From an uncultured Roseiflexaceae bacterium (GTDB taxonomy: Bacteria; Chloroflexota; Chloroflexia; Chloroflexales; Roseiflexaceae), in the NCBI GenBank assembly GCA_937988885.1, contig CALKHR010000082.1, positions 1 to 64,000 on the forward strand: DNA of 64,000 nucleotides, read 5' to 3'. The notes under the pieces were generated by a model that was not told the origin of the DNA, did not search any database, and saw only the letters and a list, made by a program, of their open reading frames with translations. Both the position numbers and the translations under genes were made by a program. How positions within the stretch are numbered: the stretch's first letter is position 1; the number at the start of each line of letters is the position of its first letter. Below are positions 8,568 to 16,966 of the stretch, in pieces.

Positions 8568-9656
8568 CTAATCTTCGGCTCGCAACCGCTCCAGTAAGGC
8601 AAAATAGGCCGGTTTGGGCTGATACGCCTCGTCGTACAATAACGCCGCGCCTTCGCCTTCAAAAAAGCCGGGCACCCACGAGACAGCATCGGTCAACCCC
8701 CACACCTGCAACCCACGACACGCAGGTTGGCGCAGACACGCATCGAGAATCTCGGCATACACCTGCGCCTGCTTCTCGAAGCTCGTCTCTCGAGGAGGCA
8801 TGCGCATACGCACATCCATCTCGGTGATGTAGATCGACAGACCCAGGTCGGCGAATCGCTGCATATTCGCGGCGAAGCTCTCCATATTCAAGCCAGCATT
8901 GGTGATATGCATCTGGAAGCCGATGCCGTCGATGGGAATGCCACGCTCTTTAAAATCCTTCGCCATGGCATACACCGCATTCGATTTCGGATTCAGCGTC
9001 TCGATGTTGTAGTCGTTGTAGAGCAGAATGGCATCGGGGTCCGCCGCGCGCGTACGCTGAAACGCCATTTCGATGTACGCCTTCGAGAGATTGTTCGACC
9101 AGATCGTCTTGCGCAACGAGCCATCCTCGTCGAACGCCTCATTCACCACATCCCACACCGCGATCTGGCCGCGATAGCGCCCCACCACCGTGTCGATATG
9201 GTCGTACATCAACTCGGTTAGCTCTTCGGCGGTCCACGTGCGCTGCGTCAACCACGTCGGGTTTTGGCTGTGCCACACCAGCGTATGGCCGTGCACCTTC
9301 ATGCCGTGCTCCTGCGCAAACGCGATGTGTCGATCCGCCGAATCGAATGAGTAGCGTGTGCGACCAGGGTGTACGCTACTCCACTTCAATTGGTTTTCGG
9401 GGGTAAGAAAATTGAACTCGCGAGCCGCGATCTCCTGATACTGAGCCGCATCCGGTCGACTCCAAAAATTATTGACCGAAGCAAACCCGATCAGAAAATC
9501 ATCGGCTTGGCCGCGCAACGTGTCGGGCCGAGTTTCAAATAAACCGAAAGGCAACGTATATGCGAAACGACGGCTGATGGTGATCACCGCAACGCTAAAT
9601 ACCAGAATGATCCCCGCCAAAACACCGATTCGCTGCCACCGAGGTTTTGAGAGCAT
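8568..9656 (-). CDS. Endo-1,4-beta-xylanase, GH10, membrane-anchored
   Basis: 362 aa from the ATG at 9656, with GAGGTG 7 nt upstream; longer in-frame starts lack a ribosome site. Residues 8-28 form an N-terminal hydrophobic anchor without a clear cleavage site. The GH10 barrel follows: FNFLTPENQLKW, VHGHTLVWHSQNPTW, acid/base Glu in WDVVNEAFD (E173), YNDYNIE, and nucleophile Glu in IYITEMDVR (E279). All expected catalytic residues are present and no carbohydrate-binding module is attached. It hydrolyses internal xylan bonds outside the membrane. The neighbouring LacI genes, sugar importer and GH3 enzyme make this a xylan-utilisation locus. Confidence 0.95.
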   Translation of the reverse strand: MLSKPRWQRIGVLAGIILVFSVAVITISRRFAYTLPFGLFETRPDTLRGQADDFLIGFASVNNFWSRPDAAQYQEIAAREFNFLTPENQLKWSSVHPGRTRYSFDSADRHIAFAQEHGMKVHGHTLVWHSQNPTWLTQRTWTAEELTELMYDHIDTVVGRYRGQIAVWDVVNEAFDEDGSLRKTIWSNNLSKAYIEMAFQRTRAADPDAILLYNDYNIETLNPKSNAVYAMAKDFKERGIPIDGIGFQMHITNAGLNMESFAANMQRFADLGLSIYITEMDVRMRMPPRETSFEKQAQVYAEILDACLRQPACRGLQVWGLTDAVSWVPGFFEGEGAALLYDEAYQPKPAYFALLERLRAED

Positions 9657-9732
9657 CGGGACACCTCGCATTGTGCAATCAGGTTGGGAACCAACGCCCC
9701 ATCGGCGCAATCAGATCAGTCGTACGCCCGAC

Positions 9733-10095
9733 TCAGGTATGAGCTATCCGTCGTTTCTGCATTGCAACGTACTGTGTATCACAATTAGGATCAGCGCCTG
9801 AGAAAAGAAGCGCACACCAAACTGTACCGCGCGACATCACGGTACTGCCTACACCATCCTGAGAATAGGTTTCGTGGTTGGAAACTGAGAAGGAGACTGC
9901 GCCGCCAACACAACTACCGTTGGAAGGCTCGCTTAGGGTCTGCGTTTGCCCGTTGTGCGAAAGCTGAGCAAAGAGCGGGAATCCAGGCTCAAACCGATGT
10001 CGCCAATCAATGCGAGATCTCAACCCATCGACCTGACACGGCAGGCGCATCGTGGCCTGTGTCGTCTGTAGTTGAGGGATCACTGTTTGGCCCAT
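9733..10095 (-). CDS. Hypothetical 120-aa protein in the xylan locus
   Basis: Not recognised. A good ribosome site (AAAGGAG, 7 nt before the ATG) and a 21-bp gap to the LacI gene upstream argue that it is a real gene. No signal peptide or membrane segment. The sequence is polar with many Ser, Thr, Gln and four Cys, and could form a beta-rich fold (GGAVSFSVSNHETYSQDG, GTVWCALLFSG). It lies between the second LacI regulator and the GH10 xylanase on the same strand. A carbohydrate-related role is only suggested by position. Confidence 0.55.
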   Translation of the reverse strand: MGQTVIPQLQTTQATMRLPCQVDGLRSRIDWRHRFEPGFPLFAQLSHNGQTQTLSEPSNGSCVGGAVSFSVSNHETYSQDGVGSTVMSRGTVWCALLFSGADPNCDTQYVAMQKRRIAHT

Positions 10096-10116
10096 TGCCT
10101 GTGCTCCTTTGCAGGC

Positions 10117-11166
10117 TTACGAATCGTCTACGTTTAGCTCCGTAGCTCTCGCAAGTAGGCGTAAACGCTGCGCCGACTTGCGGATTACCAGTTCGGGTGT
10201 GATCGCAGGTAACTGCGCGTCTTTCCCATCCAACAAACGCAACATTCCCTCAGCAGCCATACGCCCCATATCTATCGCTGGTTGGCGCATCGTCGTCAGC
10301 GGCGGCAACGTGTAGGCCGCGTGCAACTGATCGTCGAATCCCACCACCGAAATATCGCCAGGAATGTGATAGCCGTGGTTGTACAGCCCAAGCATCACAC
10401 CGTACGCTGTATCATCGTTCGATGCGAACACGGCGCTGAACTGCTCGCCTCGGGCTAACAACTCCTCGATACCGAGCAAGCCGGATTCGGAAGTGAAATA
10501 CCCGGGCACCACCAAACCCTCGTTGTACGGTATGCCGGCATCGCTCAGCGCCCGACGATACCCGATCAAACGGTCGATCGCATCGGGGTGATCGGAAGCG
10601 CCCGCGATATGCGCGATCCGCGTGTGGCCCAAGCCCAACAGATACCGCGTCACTCGATACGCCGCCTGCTGATTGTCGATCGTGATGCACTGCTGCTCTA
10701 GCCCAGCGATCTTCCGTGTCACCACAATCAGCGGCAACTGCTTGGCAACCTCGCGCAGCTGCTCATCCGGTATACGGCCCGCCAGCACAATCAGGCCATC
10801 GACCTGACGATCCAACAACAACTGCAATGCCCGAATCTCCTCATCCGGGTCCGTGCTGCGCCAGTGCGTCGTCGTCAACATCGGCTGATACTCGCCAGGC
10901 ATCAATCCTTGCTCGATACCTTGCACCAGTTGGCCGAAGAATGGGCTGACGATGTCTTGCACCAGCACGCCAATTAACATCGATCTGCCGCGTACCAAAC
11001 CGCGAGCGATCGCATTGGGACGGAATTGGAATTGTTCGACCGCAGCTAAAACTTGAAGGCGTTTCTCTTCTGCGACACGCTTACTGCCGTTCAGCACCCG
11101 CGACACGGTGCTCGGCGACACGCCCGCAAGACGTGCAATGTCTGCGATCGTAATGGGCTTTGACAT
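10117..11166 (-). CDS. LacI-family transcriptional regulator (GH3-linked)
   Basis: 349 aa from the ATG at 11166 (AGGA 5 nt upstream; the next ATG at 11187 has poor spacing). HTH: ITIADIARLAGVSPSTVSRV then LNGSKRVAEEKR; sensor domain with IGVLVQDIVSPFFGQLVQGI, AVFASNDDTAYGVMLGL and VVGFDDQLHA. It is divergent from the GH3 gene. Two sites of the form GAAAACGCTNTC lie in the shared upstream region, so it probably represses both itself and the GH3 gene. About 45% similar by eye to the other LacI gene at 7375, but its operators differ, so the two regulators should act separately. Confidence 0.93.
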   Translation of the reverse strand: MSKPITIADIARLAGVSPSTVSRVLNGSKRVAEEKRLQVLAAVEQFQFRPNAIARGLVRGRSMLIGVLVQDIVSPFFGQLVQGIEQGLMPGEYQPMLTTTHWRSTDPDEEIRALQLLLDRQVDGLIVLAGRIPDEQLREVAKQLPLIVVTRKIAGLEQQCITIDNQQAAYRVTRYLLGLGHTRIAHIAGASDHPDAIDRLIGYRRALSDAGIPYNEGLVVPGYFTSESGLLGIEELLARGEQFSAVFASNDDTAYGVMLGLYNHGYHIPGDISVVGFDDQLHAAYTLPPLTTMRQPAIDMGRMAAEGMLRLLDGKDAQLPAITPELVIRKSAQRLRLLARATELNVDDS

Positions 11167-11206
11167 ACGTTCCTTGCTCTCTTTCATTCCTATTATCACT
11201 GATCAG

Positions 11207-11218
11207 GAAAACGCTGTC
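11207..11218. promoter_or_regulatory. Candidate LacI operator 1 (divergent region)
   Basis: GAAAACGCTGTC, 41 bp upstream of the LacI start at 11166. Shares GAAAACGCTNTC with the site at 11275. Confidence 0.65.
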
Positions 11219-11274
11219 AAGCTGGTATCATAGGAATGTTGACAAGAATATCAGCATAAAATATACTTTGCTGT

Positions 11275-11286
11275 GAAAACGCTTTC
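11275..11286. promoter_or_regulatory. Candidate LacI operator 2 (divergent region)
   Basis: GAAAACGCTTTC, a clearer palindrome (GAAA, four centre bases, TTTC), 68 bp from the other site and 167 bp before the GH3 start. Placement between divergent genes fits control of both. Confidence 0.7.
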
Positions 11287-11452
11287 CTGATCGGCGATAG
11301 TCAAAGTAGCTTGCAAGAGCGACCATCGGTGTGGATGATACGCCCCCGATCATCTCCAGACACGGCTGGATCGCCTCTGCATTGTGGCATACTCGCCACA
11401 CATCATCGTTTCTAGCGCCGCTCACAGGCCCGCGATTGAGAAAGGCTACACC

Positions 11453-13600
11453 GTGAATGCATCTATCGACCGAGATACTCCAATCTTTCGCGATCCGTCT
11501 CGCCCATTGCCCGAACGTGTGCAAGACCTGCTCGCAAGAATGACATTGGAGGAAAAAATCTCGCAAATGGCCCATGGAGCCGCTGCTATTCCACGCCTTG
11601 GCATTCCTGCCTACAATTTCTGGAACGAAGCACTGCACGGAGTTGGGCGCAACGGGCGCGCCACCGTCTTCCCACAGGCGATCGGCCTGGCAGCGACATG
11701 GGACCCCGAACTCGTACAGCGCGTGGCGAACGCCATTGCAGATGAAGCCCGCGCCAAGTACCACGAAACGATTCGCCGCCGTGGCGATACACTGATCTAC
11801 CAAGGGCTGACGTTCTGGTCGCCCAATGTCAATATCTTCCGCGACCCGCGCTGGGGTCGTGGCCAAGAGACGTGGGGTGAGGACCCCTACCTCACAGGTG
11901 AAATGGGTCTGGCCTTTGTGCGTGGTCTGCAAGGGGATCACCCCACCTACCTCAAGACAGCAGCCTGCGCCAAACACTACGCCGTCCATAGCGGCCCGGA
12001 AGATGTGCGCCATAGCTTCAACTCGATCGTCTCACGACGCGACATGTTCGATACCTACCTGCCCGCCTTCCGCAAACTGGTGGTCGAGGGCAAGGTCGAG
12101 GCCGTGATGGGTGCCTATAACCGCGTCAACGGCGAAGCCGCATGCGCAAGCCAAGTGCTGCTGGGTGAGATTCTACGCGAAGAATGGGGATTCGAAGGGC
12201 ACGTCGTCTCGGACTGTGGCGCACTTGCCGATATTCACCAACATCACCATATCACCAACGATGGGGTGGAAACCGCCGCCTTGGCGCTGCAGCAGGGCTG
12301 CGACATCGGCTGCGACTGCGTGTATGTGAAGTATCTGCCGACCGCCCTCGAACGGGGCCTGATCACCGAGGCAGATATCGACCGCGCGCTGGCCCGCACG
12401 CTCGCCACCCGCTTCAAGCTGGGCATGTTCGATCCGCAAGAGTTGGTGCCCTTCTCCAACATATCGATGGATGTGGTTGGCTGCCCCGAGCATCGCAAGT
12501 TAGCGCATACCGCCGCTGTCCGCTCGATTGTGTTGCTGAAGAACAACAACAACATTCTCCCCATCAGCAAGGAAGTGCGCAGCATCTGTGTGATCGGCCC
12601 GACCGCCGGCTCGATCGACGTGCTGCTGGGCAACTACTACGGCGTCAGCGATTCGCTCACCACGATCGTCGAGGGTGTGATCGGGCGTGTGCCCGACGAT
12701 GTGAAGGTCGAATACCGCGTCGGCACGCAGTTGACCATTCCAAACGACAACCAGGTCGATTGGGCGCTCGATGTCGCCGCCAACAGCGATATCACCATCG
12801 CCTGTATGGGTCTTGCGCCAGTGCTGGAGGGTGAGGAAGGCGACGCGATGCTTTCGACCCGCGCAGGCGACCGCGCCGATATCGGGTTGCCCGCCGCGCA
12901 AGTGGAATATATCACCAAGTTGGCGAACAAAGGCGCCCGCATCGTGCTGGTGCTCACGGGCGGCAGCCCCATCGCACTCGGCCCGGTCGCCGATCTGGTG
13001 GAGGCGATCGTGTTCGTGTGGTACCCGGGGCAAGAGGGCGGTCGCGCTGTGGCTGAGGTGCTGTTCGGCGATACGGCGCCCTCCGGCAAGTTGCCCCTGA
13101 CCTTCCCCGCCTCGCTGGAGCAGTTGCCGCCCTTCGAGGACTACAACATGGCCGGGCGCACCTATCGCTACATGACGGCAGATCCGCTGTTCCCGTTCGG
13201 CTTTGGCCTGAGCTACACCCGCTTCGGCTACAGCGATCTCGAATTGAGCGCGCAGCAGATCGGCAAAGGGGAATCTGTCGAGGTTTCGTTCACGCTCAGC
13301 AACCTAGGCTCCGTCGAAGCTGAAGAGGTGGTGCAATTCTACCTGAGCGATTTGGAAGCTTCGGTGACGGTGCCGTTGCACAAATTAGTTGGATTTCAGC
13401 GGGTGCGGTTAGCTCCCGGCGAACAGCGCCGTCTATCCTACACCATCACGCCTGAGATGATGGCGTTGATCGATGAGGATGGCCGCGCCGTCGTTGAGCC
13501 AGGTGAGTTCCGCATCACTATCGGTGGCTGCTCGCCAAGTGCGCGTGGTGAGGTGTTAGGCGCGCCCTCACCAGTCACTGGGACCTTCGTCCTGGCGTAG
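11453..13600 (+). CDS. GH3 beta-xylosidase / beta-glucosidase
   Basis: 715 aa from the GTG at 11453, chosen because GAGAAAGG sits 7 nt upstream; an earlier in-frame GTG at 11384 has no ribosome site. No signal peptide, so probably cytoplasmic. N-terminal barrel with RDPRWGRGQETWGEDPY and KHYAVHSGPEDVRH; the nucleophile Asp is in HVVSDCGAL (about D254). The C-terminal alpha/beta sandwich (LLKNNNNILPI, VWYPGQEGG, FPFGFGLSYT) and a fibronectin-III-like domain follow. The GPEDVRH and EDPYLTG motifs are closest to beta-xylosidases in the family, which suits the GH10 neighbour, but glucosidase or arabinofuranosidase activity is possible. Its last 83 bp are the start of a tandem triplication. Confidence 0.93.
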   Translation: MNASIDRDTPIFRDPSRPLPERVQDLLARMTLEEKISQMAHGAAAIPRLGIPAYNFWNEALHGVGRNGRATVFPQAIGLAATWDPELVQRVANAIADEARAKYHETIRRRGDTLIYQGLTFWSPNVNIFRDPRWGRGQETWGEDPYLTGEMGLAFVRGLQGDHPTYLKTAACAKHYAVHSGPEDVRHSFNSIVSRRDMFDTYLPAFRKLVVEGKVEAVMGAYNRVNGEAACASQVLLGEILREEWGFEGHVVSDCGALADIHQHHHITNDGVETAALALQQGCDIGCDCVYVKYLPTALERGLITEADIDRALARTLATRFKLGMFDPQELVPFSNISMDVVGCPEHRKLAHTAAVRSIVLLKNNNNILPISKEVRSICVIGPTAGSIDVLLGNYYGVSDSLTTIVEGVIGRVPDDVKVEYRVGTQLTIPNDNQVDWALDVAANSDITIACMGLAPVLEGEEGDAMLSTRAGDRADIGLPAAQVEYITKLANKGARIVLVLTGGSPIALGPVADLVEAIVFVWYPGQEGGRAVAEVLFGDTAPSGKLPLTFPASLEQLPPFEDYNMAGRTYRYMTADPLFPFGFGLSYTRFGYSDLELSAQQIGKGESVEVSFTLSNLGSVEAEEVVQFYLSDLEASVTVPLHKLVGFQRVRLAPGEQRRLSYTITPEMMALIDEDGRAVVEPGEFRITIGGCSPSARGEVLGAPSPVTGTFVLA

Positions 13601-13606
13601 CTGCAC

Positions 13607-13640
13607 GTGTCGGCGGCTAGGTGGTAGCAGCCGCCGACAC
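13607..13640. terminator. GH3 3' hairpin, copy 1
   Basis: GTGTCGGCGGCT pairs with AGCCGCCGACAC (12 bp) 7 nt after the stop codon. No U-tract follows, so termination would need help from rho, or the hairpin protects the mRNA end. Confidence 0.6.
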
Positions 13641-13738
13641 ACCCTTCCCTCTATCGGTGGCTGCTCGCCAAGTGCGCGTGGTGAGGTGTTAGGCGCGCCC
13701 TCATCAGTCACTGGACCTTCGTCCTGGCGGTGCAGCTC

Positions 13739-13776
13739 GTGTCGGCGGCTTAGGTGGTGGTAGCAGCCGCCGACAC
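13739..13776. terminator. GH3 3' hairpin, copy 2
   Basis: Same 12-bp stem as copy 1 with a longer loop (TAGGTGGTGGTAGC). Confidence 0.55.
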
Positions 13777-13874
13777 ACCCTTCCCTTTATCGATGGCTGC
13801 TCGCCAAGTGCGCGTGGTGAGGTGTTAGGCGCGCCCTCATCAGTCACTGGACCTTCGTCCTGGCGGTGCAGTTC

Positions 13875-13912
13875 GTGTCGGCGGCTTAGGTGGTGGTAGC
13901 AGCCGCCGACAC
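13875..13912. terminator. GH3 3' hairpin, copy 3
   Basis: Same stem and loop as copy 2. It lies 30 bp from the stop of the convergent oxidase gene and could act for both directions. Confidence 0.55.
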
Positions 13913-13942
13913 ACCTTCAACAACATACACCTATTATATACG

Positions 13943-15184
13943 CTAATTGCGCGCTTCCAAGCCAAACACTTCCGTCACACGATCCACGATCATATCGGCG
14001 ATCGCCAGCGACGAGGTGGCGGCAGGCGAGGGAGCGTTGCGCACATGCACGATCGGCCCATCGGCGTCGATCACGAAGTCGTCCACCAATTTGCCATCGG
14101 GCGTGAGCGCCTGCGCCCGCACACCCGCGTGGCCCGGCACCACATCCTCCGGCTGAATAGCCGGAATGAGTCGCTGGGTAGCCTCGATGAAGCGCTTCTT
14201 GCTGAAGTCGCGGATCATCTCGTCGAGCCCCGTGCGCCAGTATTTGCGCGCCAATGCCTGGAAGCCCGAGTAAGTCAGCGCATCCCACAGATCGGGGATG
14301 TTAATATCGGTGCGGCGGTAGCCCTCGCGTGCGAAAGCGAGTACGGCGTTGGGGCCGAGCCACATCGAGCCGTCCATGCGCAAGGTGGAATGCACGCCCA
14401 AGAATGGGAAGGCCGGATCGGGCACTGGGTAGATCAGGGCGTTGATGAGTTTGCTGCGCTCGGGTTTGAGGATGTAGTAGTCGCCGCGGAATGGCACGAT
14501 GCGCGGCGTGCGCGGCGCGCCCGTCAGTTCGGCCACACGGTCGGCGTGCAGGCCCGCGCAGCCGATCACAAAGCGCGTCTCGACATTGCCACCCGGCGTT
14601 TCGATGGTGACGCGATCGGCGCGGCGCGAGATGGCCTGTGCGCCGTGGTTGGTCAGCACTTCGCCACCCGCTTGCTTGATATCCTCGGCAAACGCAGCCG
14701 CCACAAGCCCAAAATCTACAATACCAGTGTTCGGCGAGTAGATCGCCCGAATGCCCGCCGCGTTCGGCTCGATCTCGCGCAACCGCTCGGGGCCGATCAT
14801 CTCGAGGCCCGGCACGTTGTTGGCGATACCGCGTCGGTACAGTTCTTCGAGCCGAGGGAGTTCGGCTTCGTTGGTGGCAACCACAACTTTGCCACAGCGA
14901 TTGTAGGGAATACCACGCTCATCGCAGAATCGCGTCACCGCTTCTGCGCCTGCCACACACAGGCGCGCCTTGAGCGAACCCGGTGTGTAGTAAAGCCCCG
15001 AGTGAATGACACCACTGTTGTGGCCCGTCTGATGCTGCGCGATCGCTGCTTCTTTCTCCAGCACGACTAATCGCAGGTGCGGATAGCGGCGCAGTAGCGC
15101 GCGCCCGGTCGCCAAGCCAACGATGCCAGCCCCAATGATCGCGACATCTACGCCGCGCCGATCGCTTAGTCCCGTGTTACTCAT
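13943..15184 (-). CDS. lhgO: FAD-dependent L-2-hydroxyglutarate oxidase-like protein
   Basis: 413 aa, usual length for LhgO/YgaF. N-terminal Rossmann motif VDVAIIGAGIVGLATGRALL binds FAD; the LhgO-type signature TGHNSGVIHSGLYYTPGSLK follows near residues 52-71, and SPNTGIVDFG near residue 170. The enzyme family oxidises L-2-hydroxyglutarate to 2-oxoglutarate, passing electrons to the membrane quinone pool. Convergent with GH3; alone on its strand here. Other DAO-family oxidases share the fold, but the GVIHSGLYY motif is specific enough for this call. Confidence 0.85.
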   Translation of the reverse strand: MSNTGLSDRRGVDVAIIGAGIVGLATGRALLRRYPHLRLVVLEKEAAIAQHQTGHNSGVIHSGLYYTPGSLKARLCVAGAEAVTRFCDERGIPYNRCGKVVVATNEAELPRLEELYRRGIANNVPGLEMIGPERLREIEPNAAGIRAIYSPNTGIVDFGLVAAAFAEDIKQAGGEVLTNHGAQAISRRADRVTIETPGGNVETRFVIGCAGLHADRVAELTGAPRTPRIVPFRGDYYILKPERSKLINALIYPVPDPAFPFLGVHSTLRMDGSMWLGPNAVLAFAREGYRRTDINIPDLWDALTYSGFQALARKYWRTGLDEMIRDFSKKRFIEATQRLIPAIQPEDVVPGHAGVRAQALTPDGKLVDDFVIDADGPIVHVRNAPSPAATSSLAIADMIVDRVTEVFGLEARN

Positions 15185-15680
15185 TGCTCTTGTTTCCTAG
15201 AAGATCGATAAGAATTCACGAAGTGGCAAGCAAAGACGCGAAACGAGCTTCCGGGCCTCTGCCGTTCGGCAAGTTCGAGCCGTCCGAATATGAGCAGCGC
15301 TCTTGCTAAACTGAACAGCACGATTATACATGATTGTCAATTGTTTACAACTCAGTCGCCGACCCAAGGCCATCATAGCCGGGGCAATGGATTGGCATAC
15401 AGGCGGGGATGTATCTTGACGGGCATTGCAGCCGAGGCTGCGCTTCTTCCCCTTGAACTCCAGCTTGCGCTCGCAAGGGCGATTACCCGTTCGGCCCGCA
15501 GAGGTTGATGCGAGCAGCCTCGCGAGAGGTAGCACTTTTTTCCTTTTTTCGGCAATTGTGGGGCGTTTTTTCGCAGCTTTGCCACATTCCTCGCCTATAA
15601 TGATGCTATACCTACCGCAGAGAATCGACGTCGCTGCCGCCAACCGCAGCCGCAGTGGACATGCAGAAAGCGAGTTGTGC
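15185..15680. other. Divergent intergenic region, oxidase / PLD-like gene
   Basis: About 500 bp without a supported gene. A TATAAT at 15596-15601, 80 nt before the PLD-like start, is a candidate -10 box without a good -35 partner. Open frames on both strands here (for example the N-terminal extension of the PLD frame and a 199-codon minus-strand frame) are composition artefacts without motifs. Confidence 0.5.
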
Positions 15681-16862
15681 ATGAGCCGAAGCAGCCCACG
15701 CAAAAAGACTACCACCAAGAAGAAGCAAGCGCAGATGAGCCCGCTTAAACGACTCGCGATGATCGGGTTGGTCATTTTGGTGGTGTTGGCCATCAACGAA
15801 CTTGATCGTCGTTACGGGTTGGGCATCTTCAACGAGAATCTTCCACCGACCGCCACGATGCCGTCGAGCAGTGGCACAAGCTCCGATTGGTACGAGGTCT
15901 ACTTCACCACTCCCCGTTATCCCGATAAACCTGAGTATCATCAGGGTTCGCTCGATGCGAAGTTGGTCGAGTTCATCAACACGGCGACCAGCACCATCGA
16001 TGTCGCGGCGTATGACTTCGATCTCAAAAATGTGGCTCAGGCGCTCGCCGATGCGGCCAAACAGGGCGTGAAGGTACGTATGGTGACGGATACCGACATC
16101 TTCACCGACGATGCACCGAATATCCAGGAGGCGTTCGATATCCTCAAAAAGGCCAAGATTCCGATCGTCGATGACCAGCGTAGCGCGATTATGCACAACA
16201 AGTTTGTGATCGTTGATAACCGCGCGGTGTGGACGGGCTCGTGGAATTTGTCCGATGGCGATACGTACCGCCACAATAATCACGCCATCAAGATCTATTC
16301 GCCGCAGTTGGCGCAGAACTACACCAACGAGTTCGAGAAGATGTTTGTGAACCGCACGTTCGGCGCGAGCAAGGCGGCTGGTTCACCCTACCCGACGCTA
16401 GCGATCAGCGGTTCGGTGATCGAGAACTACTTCGCGCCCAAAGACAAAGTGGCCGATAAGGTGATCGCGCGGATCAATCGGGCCACCAAGTCGATCCACT
16501 TTATGGCCTTCTCGTTCACGCACGATGGCATCGGTCAGGCTGTGCTAGAGCGGGCGCGGGCCGGCGTAGAAGTGTCAGGCGTGTTCGAGCGCACCGGCTC
16601 CGAGACGGCGCACAGCGAAATGACGATGTTCAAGGAAGCGGGGCTCGATGTGCTGCAGGACGGCAACCCGTACATGCTGCACCACAAGGTGTTTATCATC
16701 GATGGGCGCACGGTGGTGATGGGCTCGTTCAACTTCAGCGAGAACGCGACCAGCAGCAACGATGAGAATCTGCTGATCATCGACAATGTGGCGCTGGCGC
16801 AGGCGTTTGAAGAGGAGTATCAGCGCATCTACCAACTCGCGCAGAATCCGCTCAACCGCTAG
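15681..16862 (+). CDS. Phospholipase D-like membrane-anchored protein
   Basis: 393 aa from the ATG at 15681. Upstream in-frame sequence is uncharacteristic and spans a likely promoter, so the longer frame is rejected; the ribosome site is weak. A Lys-rich N-terminus and one membrane helix (LAMIGLVILVVLAINEL) come first. Two PLD domains follow, each with an HKD-type motif: IMHNKFVIVDNRAVWTGSWN near residue 170 and MLHHKVFIIDGRTVVMGSFN near residue 330. Both His-x-Lys-(x4)-Asp triads are intact, so it should be catalytic. Substrate could be a phospholipid or nucleic acid; bacterial two-domain members of this size include both. Confidence 0.88.
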   Translation: MSRSSPRKKTTTKKKQAQMSPLKRLAMIGLVILVVLAINELDRRYGLGIFNENLPPTATMPSSSGTSSDWYEVYFTTPRYPDKPEYHQGSLDAKLVEFINTATSTIDVAAYDFDLKNVAQALADAAKQGVKVRMVTDTDIFTDDAPNIQEAFDILKKAKIPIVDDQRSAIMHNKFVIVDNRAVWTGSWNLSDGDTYRHNNHAIKIYSPQLAQNYTNEFEKMFVNRTFGASKAAGSPYPTLAISGSVIENYFAPKDKVADKVIARINRATKSIHFMAFSFTHDGIGQAVLERARAGVEVSGVFERTGSETAHSEMTMFKEAGLDVLQDGNPYMLHHKVFIIDGRTVVMGSFNFSENATSSNDENLLIIDNVALAQAFEEEYQRIYQLAQNPLNR

Positions 16863-16879
16863 CAACATACCCCAAACAA

Positions 16880-16910
16880 GTCGATGGGCTGCGCGCAGCA
16901 GTCCATCGAC
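16880..16910. terminator. Hairpin between convergent genes (copy B of the hairpin family)
   Basis: GTCGATGG (16880-16887) pairs with CCATCGAC (16903-16910), and the inner bases extend the stem to a GCGCA loop. It lies 18 nt after the PLD-like stop. The 31-nt hairpin matches 24 of 31 positions of 3158-3188. Confidence 0.65.
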
Positions 16911-16966
16911 AACACACCCCCTCGATCCAACCGAATATGAAATGTTGCGTTTTGGGAAGCGTGTCG

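Larger units (their letters stand above)
13518..13919 (+). repeat. Tandem triplication of the GH3 3' end plus hairpin
   Basis: Three copies begin at 13518, 13651 and 13788 (periods 133 and 137 bp). Copy 1 contains the last 83 bp of the GH3 gene, its stop codon and the hairpin. Copies 2 and 3 are more alike: both have lost one G in the CACTGG run and carry CTGGCGGTGCAG instead of the TAG stop. Thus the unit duplicated once, diverged, and the derived copy duplicated again. All copies keep the hairpin perfectly. Confidence 0.93.

Noticed and set aside
14045..15070. 341-codon open frame antisense to the L-2-hydroxyglutarate oxidase gene
   Set aside because: Opposite a clear enzyme gene; composition artefact.
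15426..15680. N-terminal extension of the PLD-like protein
   Set aside because: Low-quality sequence, spans the probable promoter (TATAAT at 15596); ATG at 15681 gives a normal anchor.
15197..15796. 199-codon minus-strand frame between the oxidase and PLD-like genes
   Set aside because: Overlaps the start of the PLD-like gene, no ribosome site, no conserved motifs.
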